NCBI RefSeq assembly: GCF_001606025.1
Contig: NZ_CP014945.1
Span: 2,480,001 to 2,544,000 of the forward strand
DNA: 64,000 nt
Reading direction: 5' to 3'
From: Psychrobacter alimentarius
Lineage (GTDB): Bacteria; Pseudomonadota; Gammaproteobacteria; Pseudomonadales; Moraxellaceae
Shown here: positions 43,280 to 53,280 of the stretch, one piece after another
Position numbering within the stretch: position 1 is the first letter of the stretch
How the letters are laid out: each line of letters starts with the position of its first letter
The notes under the pieces: generated by a model
Told to the model about the DNA's origin: nothing
Databases searched by the model: none
Seen by the model: only the letters and a program-made list of their open reading frames with translations
Translations under genes and position numbers: made by a program

Positions 43280-45247
43280 TTATGGCGTAATAAAGATGAG
43301 AGCCAAGCGAATGGTATTGTAATCAATACCCTGTTTAAGATGATCAAAGATCGGACGTAGTTTGATGCTGCCGTCATCATTAAAGTCATTTGGATTATTG
43401 GCCACCTTGATCGCGATATACGCGTTGCCAACCGCTGTCATCACCTCATCGTCTGGGCGCAAATGATCACACAACAAGCTTGAGTCTTGAGACCTCAGCT
43501 CAGCAATATGGCGCATGATGGTCGATTGAGACAGCTGGCGTGCTTGTGAAATCTCAGCGATAGACAAACTCTCTTCTAACAGTATTCGTGTGGCTAACAG
43601 CGTGCTGTCTGACTTATCAGAGACTTGATTGCCCAGTTTTTGTTTTTTATCTTGTTGCGCTTGCAGTTGCTCGCGGCGCTTTTTTTGCAAATTGGCATAG
43701 GCATCGATGATTGACTTACTCAGCGTACCGCCTGATTTAAGAATGAATTTTTCATGCGCCTGCGTCATACTTTCTTCATCAAGCATCGCATAATTGGCAT
43801 CGGCTTCGTCAGACAAGACCAAAAAGCGTCTATCCGCACCGCGTGCCAATGGGTCAAGTTGCAAGCTCATATCATTCATACCAAGCAGCTGCAAGCCTGC
43901 CAGCGACTTCAACCGTGACAACGCCACATAACCTTGCCCAAGCTCAAACGTACGAGACAAATCAATCTCAGCAGCATCTAACGTCATCCCTTGCGACTTA
44001 TGAATGGTGATTGCCCATGCCAAGCATAGCGGTACTTGCTCATAGCTTGCTAGCACCTCACCTGTCTCATCTTCAATGATCCATTCTTCAGGTTCCGCGA
44101 CTACTTCACGTCCTGAATTGAGTCTCACCACAGGCATTTTCTGTGTGATGGTTTTTTTAGGCTTGGGCTGCTTTTTATCACTGTCTTTTTTTGGCTTTGT
44201 TTTGGCAGTCTTTGCCGACGCTTCATCATTTTCAGTAGCGTTGTCAGTGTCGCTTTCAGTGCCATTGTCCACATTTTCATCGTCTTCAATCAACGCACTA
44301 CTATTATCTTGATTATCCTCAATCTTGACGGCAGCAAATCCTATCAGCTCGCCCATCGTGCCATTCGAGACACCAAGCTCAGAATTGTTTTTGATAAACA
44401 TGACCTTAGCGCCAATCTTAAGAATCAGGTCGTCTTGAGTCCGTACTGTCTTTTTCAATGTCTCAACCAGCTTACTATCGCCAGTCGACGTCGCCTCAAA
44501 GCGCATCATGTCACCTTCTAGCGCGGCAAGCTCTTTATCATTGATTTTGTTGACATTCAGATTGTGCGTATAAAGGCGCGTGCGCTTGATATCGACATCT
44601 TGATCAAAGGTGGCTTCTAGCGCAGCGATGGCCTCAAAAGTGACTTCCTGACGGCGGATTTGGTTCAAAATATCATCCAAATCCAGACCACCATTGGCCG
44701 CTTCACTGACCTGTCTGTGCTGCTCACTCAAGTAGCAAATATGGAACTTGGCATCGAGCCACGCCTCTGACATAAAGGCAAATTTCTCGCGGTTGGTTTC
44801 ACCTTTACTACCAATGGGTGGTAACTGAAAAAAGTCGCCAGCAACCACAACCTGAATACCGCCAAACGCCTTGTCATTTTTACGCACGTATTTGAGCACT
44901 TGACTCACCAAGTTGAGCTGCTTGGCATGCAGCATCGATATCTCATCGATAATCAATACCGCCGTGTCTTTTAGTCGATCAGCCAAAAACTGTTTGCGCG
45001 ATAAATTGCTCAAATCACGATCAGACAACTCATCTTTGATGCCGATCCCCGACCAGCTATGAATAGTCGTACCACTCATATGGGTGGCAGCGATACCTGT
45101 ACTAGCAGTCACAGCCACTGGTACTCGGCGTGCACGCAAATAATCGATGTATTGATTGAGGGTATAGGTCTTACCTGAGCCTGCTGAGCCCGTTAAAAAG
45201 ACATTTTGACCTGTTTTTAAGATATCAAGAGCAGAAGATTGACGCAT
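43280..45247 (-). CDS. PIF1-like superfamily 1 DNA helicase with C-terminal HTH
   Basis: This 655-residue ATPase has Walker A GSAGSGKT at 20-27, motif Ia with TASTGIAATHMSGTTIHSW (48-65), Walker B IIDEISML (99-106), motif III GDFFQLPP (137-144), and a C-terminal IHKSQGMTLD with the RecD/PIF1-type 2B region. It probably unwinds DNA 5' to 3' in repair or replication restart. Two unusual parts are a low-complexity insert at about 310-370, first acidic (D/E/N) and then lysine-rich (KPKK repeats), and a C-terminal HTH-like region (about 560-600; LSIAEISQARQLSQSTIMRH). It is a single gene; a degenerate MITE-like element lies just upstream. Confidence 0.85.
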   Translation of the reverse strand: MRQSSALDILKTGQNVFLTGSAGSGKTYTLNQYIDYLRARRVPVAVTASTGIAATHMSGTTIHSWSGIGIKDELSDRDLSNLSRKQFLADRLKDTAVLIIDEISMLHAKQLNLVSQVLKYVRKNDKAFGGIQVVVAGDFFQLPPIGSKGETNREKFAFMSEAWLDAKFHICYLSEQHRQVSEAANGGLDLDDILNQIRRQEVTFEAIAALEATFDQDVDIKRTRLYTHNLNVNKINDKELAALEGDMMRFEATSTGDSKLVETLKKTVRTQDDLILKIGAKVMFIKNNSELGVSNGTMGELIGFAAVKIEDNQDNSSALIEDDENVDNGTESDTDNATENDEASAKTAKTKPKKDSDKKQPKPKKTITQKMPVVRLNSGREVVAEPEEWIIEDETGEVLASYEQVPLCLAWAITIHKSQGMTLDAAEIDLSRTFELGQGYVALSRLKSLAGLQLLGMNDMSLQLDPLARGADRRFLVLSDEADANYAMLDEESMTQAHEKFILKSGGTLSKSIIDAYANLQKKRREQLQAQQDKKQKLGNQVSDKSDSTLLATRILLEESLSIAEISQARQLSQSTIMRHIAELRSQDSSLLCDHLRPDDEVMTAVGNAYIAIKVANNPNDFNDDGSIKLRPIFDHLKQGIDYNTIRLALIFITP

Positions 45248-45301
45248 ATATCCAAACCAATTAAATGAGTAGTAATAATAAAAATAGCATGAGAAAAATA
45301 A

Positions 45302-45448
45302 TATGTGATCAGGTCAATATAAAAAGTGTCAGCGCGGCTGGTATAAATTTTTTGTAGCATCGAGCGGCATAGGCACAGCAAGCAACAAAAATTTGTAGCA
45401 GTCACGCGTTGCAATGACGTGTACCCATTTTATTGAATATTCACTATA
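45302..45448. mobile_element. MITE-like palindromic element, degenerate copy
   Basis: Arms CGCGGCTGGTATAAATTTTT (from 45333) and CAAAAATTTGTAGCAGTCAC (from 45386) pair imperfectly around a loop that contains GGCACAGCAAGCAA, as in the copies at 5155 and 54798. The right end GAATATTCACTATA resembles the terminal repeat; the left limit is approximate. It lies in the 418-base divergent spacer between the helicase and aldehyde dehydrogenase genes. The rest of the spacer shows no gene I would support. Confidence 0.6.
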
Positions 45449-45665
45449 AGCAAAAACAGCTGCCATGATTATAACAGCTACACCCGTTTTGCGAACCACT
45501 TTCACCATCATATACCACATAACCAGAAGTTTTGTGAGACGAAATATATCATTATAAAAAGTCATTATTCCTCTACACAAAAGCTCAGTACGATAGAGTC
45601 ATACTTGGTTAGGAAAACCAAATATTTGTTATCCAATAACCATAACACGCAACAAGGAGTCGTTA

Positions 45666-47192
45666 ATGTTATACGCCTATCCCAATACTGAAAACAGTCC
45701 TGTCCAATTCCGCGAAAAATACGACAACTTCATCGGTGGTGAGTGGGTTGCACCAATCGATGGCGAGTACTTTGACAACCCAAGCCCCATCGACGGTAAA
45801 ATCATTTGCCAAGTTGCCCGCTCAAAAGAAGCCGATATCGAAAAAGCGTTAGATGCCGCCCATGCTGCCAAAGACGCTTGGGGCAAAACCAGTGTCACGG
45901 ATCGTGCCAATCTGTTGCTCAAAATTGCTGATCGTATGGAGGCGAACTTAGAAGCAATCGCCATCGCTGAATGTTATGAAAATGGTAAGCCCGTACGCGA
46001 GACCTTAATGGCGGACATTCCTTTGGCTATCGATCAATTCCGTTATTTTGCCAGTGCCATCCGCGCGCAAGAAGGCGGCATCAGCCAAATTGATGAAGAC
46101 ACGGTTGCTTATCATTTCCATGAGCCACTTGGCGTCGTTGGTCAAATTATCCCATGGAACTTTCCTATCTTAATGGCCGTTTGGAAAATTGCCCCAGCGC
46201 TTGCGGCAGGTAACTGTATCGTGATGAAGCCAGCAGAACAAACGCCCGCTTCTATTTTATATATGTTAGAAACCATCGGTATCGCTGATCTTTTGCCAAA
46301 AGGCGTCCTCAATATCGTCAATGGTTTTGGGGTTGAAGCAGGTAAACCACTGGCCTCTAACCCACGTATCAATAAAGTTGCCTTTACTGGCGAGACCACA
46401 ACTGGTCGCCTCATTATGCAGTATGCCAGCGAAAACATCATTCCTGTCACCCTAGAGCTGGGTGGTAAAAGCCCCAATATCTTCTTTGCCGATATAATGG
46501 ATGAAGACGATGACTTCTTAGACAAAGCCGTCGAAGGCTTGGTTATGTTTGCGTTAAACCAAGGCGAAGTCTGTACGTGTCCGTCTCGAGCACTGGTACA
46601 TGAAAGCATTTACGATGAATTTATCAAACGTTGTATCGCTCGTGTCGAAGCCATCAAAATGGGCAACCCATTAGATACAGATACCATGATTGGGGCGCAA
46701 GCCAGCTCAGATCAGTTAGAAAAAATCCTCTCTTATCTTGATATTGGTAAAAAAGAAGGCGCGAAGGTTTTGGTCGGTGGCGAGCAAGCCAAGCATGATG
46801 GCGACTTATCAGATGGTTATTATGTTAAGCCAACCATTTTTGAAGGCACAAACGACATGCGCGTGTTCCAAGAAGAAATTTTTGGGCCTGTGCTTGCTGT
46901 CACTACCTTTAAAGATGACGAAGAAGCGATGAAAATTGCCAATGACACCTTGTATGGCCTCGGTGCTGGCGTTTGGACACGTAGCGTTCATAAGGCATAT
47001 CGCTTCGGGCGTGGTATTCAAGCAGGCCGTGTATGGACCAACTGTTATCACATTTACCCATCGCATGCTGCTTTTGGTGGTTATAAGCAATCTGGTATTG
47101 GTCGCGAAAACCATCTGATGATGCTCGATCATTACCAACAAACCAAAAACATGTTGGTCTCTTATAGTCCTAAAAAGATGGGCTTCTTTTAG
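45666..47192 (+). CDS. NAD-dependent aldehyde dehydrogenase (ExaC/AldB/AcoD type)
   Basis: This 508-residue cytosolic enzyme oxidises aldehydes (acetaldehyde likely) to acids. Motifs: [20 protein letters not shown] for NAD binding, [16 protein letters not shown] with the general-base glutamate, and [11 protein letters not shown] with catalytic C303. The start (MLYAYPN), the double cysteine CTC and the end YSPKKMGFF are typical of the acetaldehyde dehydrogenase ExaC/AldB group. It has a strong ribosome site (AAGGAG). A DUF779 gene follows in the same direction 276 bases later, a pairing frequent for this group. It probably serves ethanol or acetoin breakdown. Confidence 0.9.
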   Translation: MLYAYPNTENSPVQFREKYDNFIGGEWVAPIDGEYFDNPSPIDGKIICQVARSKEADIEKALDAAHAAKDAWGKTSVTDRANLLLKIADRMEANLEAIAIAECYENGKPVRETLMADIPLAIDQFRYFASAIRAQEGGISQIDEDTVAYHFHEPLGVVGQIIPWNFPILMAVWKIAPALAAGNCIVMKPAEQTPASILYMLETIGIADLLPKGVLNIVNGFGVEAGKPLASNPRINKVAFTGETTTGRLIMQYASENIIPVTLELGGKSPNIFFADIMDEDDDFLDKAVEGLVMFALNQGEVCTCPSRALVHESIYDEFIKRCIARVEAIKMGNPLDTDTMIGAQASSDQLEKILSYLDIGKKEGAKVLVGGEQAKHDGDLSDGYYVKPTIFEGTNDMRVFQEEIFGPVLAVTTFKDDEEAMKIANDTLYGLGAGVWTRSVHKAYRFGRGIQAGRVWTNCYHIYPSHAAFGGYKQSGIGRENHLMMLDHYQQTKNMLVSYSPKKMGFF

Positions 47193-47468
47193 AGCGAAGC
47201 TTGACCATTGATAAGAGCTTATAAGCCTTAGATTACCACGTAATGTGATTGAGCACTTAGCGTGGCTTGATAAGGTGATAACTGTCTTAGTGGTTGTTAG
47301 TAATCAAGATTGTTATCTAAATTATGGTTTTATTCACACTTAAGTGAAGCAGTAAGCCGCATCTTCTTCAATCACAGGCTATATGTAGCGTGAGCGAAAA
47401 TGATGCGGCTTTTTATATTCAGCCCCTATGCTCTTAACGTTCATGCTTTTAACGATAAGGAAATCATC

Positions 47469-47795
47469 ATGAAAGTAACAGCGACAGAAGCCTGCAAAGA
47501 ATTAATCGATTTACTCAAATCCAAACACGGTGAGCTGATGTTCCATCAATCAGGTGGTTGCTGTGATGGTAGCTCGCCTATGTGTTATCCGCTGGGTGAA
47601 TTTAAAGTAGGCGGACAAGATGTTTTGGTCGGTGAGCTATCGGGCTGTCCGTTTTATATGGGTAAAGCCCAATATCAGCTTTGGCAACACACGGACTTGA
47701 CCATTGATGTGGTCAATGGACGCGGAGCAAGCTTCTCGTTAGAAATCCCTGAAGGCAAACGCTTTGTTGTACGCTCAGAGATTTGTGCCGTGTAA
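47469..47795 (+). CDS. DUF779 protein
   Basis: The start at 47469 (MKVTATEACKELIDLL) gives 108 residues and has AAGGAA upstream; the ORF extends further up to 47400 without support. It belongs to DUF779, with the cysteine cluster FHQSGGCCDGSSPMCYP (five residues between CC and C) and a second segment SGCPFYMG. The cysteines may bind metal. The family is commonly encoded beside acetaldehyde-type dehydrogenases, as here, so a role in supporting or regulating that enzyme is likely, but none is established that I know of. Confidence 0.85.
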   Translation: MKVTATEACKELIDLLKSKHGELMFHQSGGCCDGSSPMCYPLGEFKVGGQDVLVGELSGCPFYMGKAQYQLWQHTDLTIDVVNGRGASFSLEIPEGKRFVVRSEICAV

Positions 47796-48330
47796 TTTCA
47801 AAAACCATCAAACTGTGCTCATATGAGTACTTTTTCCTTACTGGTGATGACAACGTTCATTGGCACCAACGTATATGCGTGCCAGCCCTCATTTATTATC
47901 CCTGTCCCCATTTATAATCATAAAAAATAGTAAATATTTTTGAAATACAATCCGGTCGTATTGAGTGAGTCAGTTGTACAAAATATAGCCAAGCAAACGC
48001 TTTAATCACAATTGTTTCAGCAAGATTAGGAGCCTTAAAAAGTCACAGCTTTCTATCAAAACTATTTCATATATGTATCAAAACTTTTTTATATACCCCT
48101 TGCGCTTTTCCTATTTAAAGGAGTATATTCAGACCACTTGTTTATATTAATGGGTGTTGCAAAGCGAAATTGAAGCCGCTAAAAACTGAGTTGCTTCTTA
48201 CTTTGTACACTAAAAACCTTATATAAATAAAAGCTTTAAAAGGAATTAGAAAAACGCCAGCTGTATTCATGGCTTGAATACAAACATATCAATGTATGGG
48301 CGACTACTTATCATTACATAGGATGTAAGA
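47796..48330 (+). promoter_or_regulatory. Upstream region of the dpp operon
   Basis: These 535 bases have no credible gene. A possible promoter is TTGCGC at about 48100 with an 18-base spacer to TATATT at about 48124, leaving a 200-base leader. A short near-palindrome (GTGCTCATATGAGTAC then T5) at about 47815 may be a weak terminator of the DUF779 transcript. Both are tentative. Confidence 0.35.
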
Positions 48331-49971
48331 ATGCAAAAATCACTCTTCAAACTGACAATGTTAGCGACACTTATCTTAGGCATCAGTGCCTGTAGTGGCG
48401 ATAACAAAACCACTGATGACTCTGCTGCCAGCTCAGATGCCAAAGCTGCCAAAACCCTACTTTACTGCTCAGAAGGCAGCCCTGCTGGTTTTGATCCAGC
48501 GCAGTATACTGCTGGCACTGATTTTGATGCGAGCGCTTATCCTATCTATAACGGTTTGGTGCAATTCAAAAGAGATGGTACTGAGATTCAGCCAGGACTG
48601 GCGGAAAGCTGGGATATTAGCGAAGACGGTAAGACTTACACCTTTAACCTTCGAAAAGGCGTCAAGTTCGGTAAAACAGATTACTTCACGCCAAGCCGCG
48701 ATTTCAACGCAGATGACCTCATTTTTACCCTAGAACGTCTCACCAACCCAGAATTTAAATTTAACAAAGCCTACCCTGCTGAATTCCCATATTCGGTTGG
48801 CATGGGACTGCCTGATATCATCTCTAACATAGAAAAAGTTGACGATTACACGGTAAAAGTCACGCTCAGCGAAACCAATGCACCATTTTTACAAAATTTA
48901 GCGATGCCTTTTGCTTATATCAATTCTGCTGAATATGCAGACAAGTTGATGGCGTCTGGTAATGAACCTGATATCAATAACAAGCCAGTCGGTACTGGAC
49001 CTTTCGTCTTTACTTCTTATCAAAAAGACGCCCAAATTCGTTATACCAAAAACCCAGATTATTGGGACAAAGATAATATCCACATCGACAACTTAGTCTT
49101 TGTCATTACCAAAGATTCAGCGGTTCGTGCGCAAAAAGTTCAAGCGGGTGAATGTCATGTATCGGCTTATCCAAAACCTGCCGAAATTGAATCGGTCAAA
49201 AAATCCGGTAAAGCCACCGTTCTTGATCAACCAGGTTTTAACGTCGGCTATGTGGGCTACAACGTCGAAAAACCAAAGCTGAGTGATCTTAGAGTCCGTC
49301 AAGCATTAGATATGGCGATTAATAAAGATGCGATCATCAATGCCGTCTATCAAAGCGAGGGTCTCAAGGCCACCAACCCAATGCCGCCAACGCAGTGGGG
49401 TTACGACAAATCGCTTAAAGATGCACCTTATGACGTCGAAAAAGCAAAAGCTTTGATCAAAGAAGCTGGCGCGGACAATATGTCTATCAATCTATGGTAT
49501 ATGCCCGTTCAACGACCATACAACCCCAATGCCAAGCTAATGGCCGAAATGCTACAAGCAGACTGGGCGAAGATTGGTGTCGATGCCAAGCTGGTCACCT
49601 ACGAGTGGGGCGAATACCTAAAACGCGCGGCGAAAGGTGAGCCTGATGTGATCTTGGCAGGTTGGACGGGTGATAATGGTGACCCTGATAACTGGTTAGG
49701 CTCGTTACTGTCTTGTGACGCTGTCGGTGGTAATAACTACTCACGCTGGTGTAACAAAGACTTTGACAACTTAGTCATGAAAGCGCGTCAGGTCACTAAT
49801 CAAGATGAACGTGTGGATGATTATGTACAAGCTCAACAGATATTCAAAGAGCAACTTCCTTGGACGACAATGGCGCATTCGGTAGTAACCGTATTCACTG
49901 CACCAAATGTTGTGGATTTCAAAATCAGTCCGCTTGGTGCCGTACGCTTCGATGGCGTGAAGGTCGAATAG
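48331..49971 (+). CDS. dppA: Dipeptide-type ABC transporter substrate-binding lipoprotein
   Basis: This 546-residue lipoprotein has lipobox GISAC (Cys21) and so is anchored outside the inner membrane. It is an SBP_bac_5 (DppA/OppA) fold: LLYCSEGSPAGFDPAQYTAG at the mature N-terminus, then LAESWDISEDGKTYTFNLRK, NKPVGTGPFVF, and RVRQALDMAINKDAIINAVY, all conserved in dipeptide-binding proteins. It captures dipeptides or related compounds (haem and other peptides are alternatives for this family). It is first in the dppABCDF set. A hairpin follows the stop, before dppB. The ribosome site AGGATG is good. Confidence 0.92.
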   Translation: MQKSLFKLTMLATLILGISACSGDNKTTDDSAASSDAKAAKTLLYCSEGSPAGFDPAQYTAGTDFDASAYPIYNGLVQFKRDGTEIQPGLAESWDISEDGKTYTFNLRKGVKFGKTDYFTPSRDFNADDLIFTLERLTNPEFKFNKAYPAEFPYSVGMGLPDIISNIEKVDDYTVKVTLSETNAPFLQNLAMPFAYINSAEYADKLMASGNEPDINNKPVGTGPFVFTSYQKDAQIRYTKNPDYWDKDNIHIDNLVFVITKDSAVRAQKVQAGECHVSAYPKPAEIESVKKSGKATVLDQPGFNVGYVGYNVEKPKLSDLRVRQALDMAINKDAIINAVYQSEGLKATNPMPPTQWGYDKSLKDAPYDVEKAKALIKEAGADNMSINLWYMPVQRPYNPNAKLMAEMLQADWAKIGVDAKLVTYEWGEYLKRAAKGEPDVILAGWTGDNGDPDNWLGSLLSCDAVGGNNYSRWCNKDFDNLVMKARQVTNQDERVDDYVQAQQIFKEQLPWTTMAHSVVTVFTAPNVVDFKISPLGAVRFDGVKVE

Positions 49972-50006
49972 CGAACTCCGCTAAGCCCAGCAAGACAGGC
50001 TTTATT

Positions 50007-50065
50007 ATTTAATGGGTAGCCGGTTGGATCAAATTTTGTTCCAACCGCATCAACATACATTAAAT
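50007..50065 (+). promoter_or_regulatory. Intercistronic hairpin between dppA and dppB
   Basis: ATTTAATG (50007) pairs with CATTAAAT (50058-50065). Inside it, CGGTTGGA (50021-50028) pairs perfectly with TCCAACCG (50040-50047) around an 11-base loop. There is no T run, so it is more likely to stabilise the dppA mRNA or attenuate read-through than to terminate fully. Confidence 0.6.
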
Positions 50066-50132
50066 AGCTTGTCACGGGCATTCTTATCACTGCTACCTCT
50101 CTAATCATCGAACCACAACTGTCGAGCGGCTT

Positions 50133-51149
50133 ATGCTACTTTATATTTTGCGTCGAATTGCCATCCTCATTCCTGTCTATCTAGGCTTAACCCTCTCAAC
50201 CTTTACCCTGATACGTCTCGTCCCTGGCGATGCCGTTGAGATTATGATGGGTGAGCGCATGGTTGATCCAGAGCTACATGCTCGCGCCTTAGAAAGATTG
50301 GGATTGGACAAACCGCTCATCGTCCAATATTGGGACTACTTGAGCGGTATCTTAACTGGTGACTTTGGTGCGTCCTTTCGTACGCGCGCCCCAGTCTTAC
50401 AAGACTTTTTTGCCCATTTTGTACCAACGTTAGAGTTGGCGCTGTGTGCGATCATCATTGCTAGTGTCGTTGGTATCAGTTTGGGTATTTTTGCCGCACT
50501 GCGCCGCGGTACTTGGATTGATTACACGCTAATGTCAGGCGCTCTCGCTGGCTACTCCATGCCCATTTATTTATTGGGTCCTATCCTCACTGGTATCTTT
50601 GCCCATTATCTCGGCCTACTGCCTGTCGCTGGTGTGATCTCTGTCGCTCAGTTTTTAGATGTGCAGCCCTTATATGGCTCATGGTTACTAGGCTCGCTTA
50701 CATCAGGTGAACCGGGTGCGTTTTGGGACGTGGTCAAACACTTTATCTTGCCTTCTATTGCTTTATCGACCATCCCCCTCGCGATGATTGCGCGGATGAC
50801 ACGCTCTGCGATGTTAGAAGTGTTGGATGAAGATTATGTACGTACGGCTCGAGCCAAAGGCTTATCGCCGCGCCGAGTGATTTTGATACACGTGATGCGT
50901 AATGCATTAATTACTGTTGTGACGGTGGTTGGCTTACAGATGGCAACTTTGCTTGCAGGCGCTATTATTACTGAGACCATCTTTAGCTGGCCAGGCGTTG
51001 GTAATTGGCTACTTGATGGATTTTTCACACGTGATTATCCAATCGTGCAAAACGGTATCTTGTTGGTCGCCACTGCCTTGATTTTGGTTAGCTTATTTAT
51101 TGATATTTTGTATGGCTTAATCAATCCACGTATTCGCCATACTTCTTAA
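50133..51149 (+). CDS. dppB: Dipeptide ABC transporter permease
   Basis: This 338-residue inner-membrane permease has about six helices. The N-terminus MLLYILRRIAILIPVYLGLT is the typical DppB/OppB start. The EAA loop that contacts the ATPases is present (YVRTARAKGLSPRRVILIHV with the conserved EAA-G-type pattern) and is followed by TETIFSWPGVGNWLLDGFFT. It forms the pore with DppC. It follows dppA by 161 bases and lies 141 bases before dppC. Confidence 0.92.
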   Translation: MLLYILRRIAILIPVYLGLTLSTFTLIRLVPGDAVEIMMGERMVDPELHARALERLGLDKPLIVQYWDYLSGILTGDFGASFRTRAPVLQDFFAHFVPTLELALCAIIIASVVGISLGIFAALRRGTWIDYTLMSGALAGYSMPIYLLGPILTGIFAHYLGLLPVAGVISVAQFLDVQPLYGSWLLGSLTSGEPGAFWDVVKHFILPSIALSTIPLAMIARMTRSAMLEVLDEDYVRTARAKGLSPRRVILIHVMRNALITVVTVVGLQMATLLAGAIITETIFSWPGVGNWLLDGFFTRDYPIVQNGILLVATALILVSLFIDILYGLINPRIRHTS

Positions 51150-51290
51150 TCTAACATTGATAAATACTCATATTATAAATAGGGACGATTAGCGCTTGAG
51201 TGGTCTTTAGAGTTTTTAGCAAAATCTACCTCCTTATTAGGAATAAGATTCTAGCCACTTTCAACGCGTTCGCCACTATAGGAACTGCTC

Positions 51291-52205
51291 ATGAAGTCTT
51301 CTACTCTTCCCTCTGATGCCAACCTTGTGGCAGCCACGCCGCCTTCATCTTGGCAGTTATTTTTATCGACATTTTGCCGAAACAAAGGCGCCGTCATTGG
51401 ATTTATTGTCTTGGCATTGATGGTTATTATTGCCATATTTGCGCCAGCCCTTGCCCCTCACGATCCTTATGAATTGTTTACTGGTCAAGAGCAATTGCCT
51501 CCTGCGTTTTTAAGCGGTGGTGATACTATGTTTTGGCTGGGTACGGACGATGCTGGTCGCGATACTCTGTCTCGCGTGATGTATGGCGCGCGTTATTCTT
51601 TATTCATCGGTCTGAGTGCGACCACGCTTGCTATGCTAGTCGGCATCTCGTTAGGACTGAGTGCGGCATTTTGGCCTAAAGTTTGGGGCAAAGCTGTCAT
51701 GTTGGTCAATGATATTTTGATGTCCTATCCCAGCTTGCTATTGGCCATTATCATTGCGGCAATCTTAGGCCCTTCAATGACCAATACGATTATTACCATT
51801 GCTTTGGTCTGTACGCCGCCTTTCATTCGTCTTACTCGTGCTACCGCGATGGTAGAGCTGCAACGCGAGTATTTTATTGCCTCACAAGTGATGGGCGCTG
51901 GTGTGCTCAGACTTTTGTTTGTGACGATTTTGCCCAACTGTATGGCGCCACTAATCGTACAAGCAACGATGATTTTTTCATCGGCGATTTTAGAAGCAGG
52001 TGCGATTGGTTTCTTAGGATTTGGCGTGCAACCACCCGATGCTGAATGGGGTGCTATGCTGGGCACAGCACGTCAATATATTCAAAGTAACGTTTGGCTC
52101 GCCATTTGGCCAGGTGTCGCTATCTTCTTAGCTGCCTTATCAATCAACCTGACTGGTGATGGCCTACGCGATGCGCTAGATCCCAAATTAAAGCAGGTGA
52201 CCTAA
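51291..52205 (+). CDS. dppC: Dipeptide ABC transporter permease
   Basis: This 304-residue inner-membrane permease is paired with DppB. It has an N-terminal cytoplasmic stretch, a first helix [20 protein letters not shown], then a periplasmic loop with [20 protein letters not shown], the OppC/DppC signature. The EAA loop [20 protein letters not shown] and the end [19 protein letters not shown] are also family hallmarks. The stop is one base from the dppD start, so these genes are cotranscribed. Confidence 0.92.
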   Translation: MKSSTLPSDANLVAATPPSSWQLFLSTFCRNKGAVIGFIVLALMVIIAIFAPALAPHDPYELFTGQEQLPPAFLSGGDTMFWLGTDDAGRDTLSRVMYGARYSLFIGLSATTLAMLVGISLGLSAAFWPKVWGKAVMLVNDILMSYPSLLLAIIIAAILGPSMTNTIITIALVCTPPFIRLTRATAMVELQREYFIASQVMGAGVLRLLFVTILPNCMAPLIVQATMIFSSAILEAGAIGFLGFGVQPPDAEWGAMLGTARQYIQSNVWLAIWPGVAIFLAALSINLTGDGLRDALDPKLKQVT

Positions 52206-52206
52206 C

Positions 52207-53280
52207 ATGACTGATACTTTAAACCATACCCATACCTCGATGAATGGCTCATTAGTAAAAGAGTCACCATTGTTACTAGATATCGAAAATCTCTCGGTCA
52301 CTTTTGGTGAAGGATCGCGTGCTTTTCGCGCCGTAGATGATGTGTCTTTGACAGTGACTCAAGGCGAAGTTATTGCGATAGTAGGCGAGTCAGGCTCAGG
52401 CAAGTCCGTTACTATGATGGCATTGATGGGACTCCTGCCACCTTACGCAAGCGTACGTGCCAAACGCGTGATGTTCGATAACAAAGACATGCTCGGTATG
52501 TCGCCCAAAGAGCGACGCGGCATCATTGGTAAAGACATCTCTATGATCTTCCAAAACGCCATGTCGTGCCTAAATCCAAGCTTTACGGTTGAGATGCAAT
52601 TAGGCGAAGTCCTTAGAAAACACCTCGGTTTGCGCGGCTCGGCAGTACAGGCACGCATATTAGAGCTATTAGAATTGGTCGAGATGCCCGATGCCAAAAA
52701 CAGACTCAAGGTGTATCCACATCAACTCTCAGGCGGTATGAGCCAGCGAGTGATGATTGCCATGGCGCTGGCATGCGAGCCAAAACTCCTTATCGCCGAT
52801 GAACCCACCACAGCACTTGATGTCACGGTACAAGCACAAATCATGGACCTACTTGGGCGCTTACAACGTGAAAAACAAATGGCCATGGTACTGATCACTC
52901 ATGATTTGGGTTTGGTCTCTCAAAACTCACGTGACGTCGCTGTTATGTACGCTGGACAAGTAGTTGAAACCAATACGGTGCCAGAAATTTTCCAAAACCC
53001 AGCGCATCCTTATACCGAAGCATTGCTACAAGCCATCCCTGAACTGGCTATCGGTCAAGACAGATTACACAGCTTACCAGGCGTGGTGCCCAGCCAATAC
53101 GACCGCCCAACTGGTTGCTTACTGTCTCCGCGCTGCCCTTACAAAGAACCTGCGTGTGACGTGCCGCCGCCTATTTTAGATACGCCTAATGGCAAGGTGC
53201 GCTGTATTCATACCGATCTACCAAGCATATCTGCTGGTACTTCTCCCTTTGACCCTGCTACTTTGGAGTCCCAAGCATGA
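52207..53280 (+). CDS. dppD: Dipeptide ABC transporter ATP-binding protein
   Basis: This 357-residue cytosolic ATPase has Walker [10 protein letters not shown]-loop [12 protein letters not shown], signature LSGGMSQRV, Walker [13 protein letters not shown] and the H-loop ITHDLG. The C-terminal oligopeptide-transporter extension has the cysteine motif [17 protein letters not shown] found in DppD/OppD, which binds an iron-sulfur cluster in some members. It pairs with DppF. The start follows the dppC stop by one base, and its own stop overlaps the dppF start (ATGA). Confidence 0.93.
   Translation: MTDTLNHTHTSMNGSLVKESPLLLDIENLSVTFGEGSRAFRAVDDVSLTVTQGEVIAIVGESGSGKSVTMMALMGLLPPYASVRAKRVMFDNKDMLGMSPKERRGIIGKDISMIFQNAMSCLNPSFTVEMQLGEVLRKHLGLRGSAVQARILELLELVEMPDAKNRLKVYPHQLSGGMSQRVMIAMALACEPKLLIADEPTTALDVTVQAQIMDLLGRLQREKQMAMVLITHDLGLVSQNSRDVAVMYAGQVVETNTVPEIFQNPAHPYTEALLQAIPELAIGQDRLHSLPGVVPSQYDRPTGCLLSPRCPYKEPACDVPPPILDTPNGKVRCIHTDLPSISAGTSPFDPATLESQA

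Noticed and set aside
45329..45580. Minus-strand ORF of 83 codons with a hydrophobic stretch in the helicase/aldehyde dehydrogenase spacer
   Set aside because: Its 3' third lies inside the degenerate MITE-like element and no ribosome site is evident; a real small gene cannot be fully excluded.
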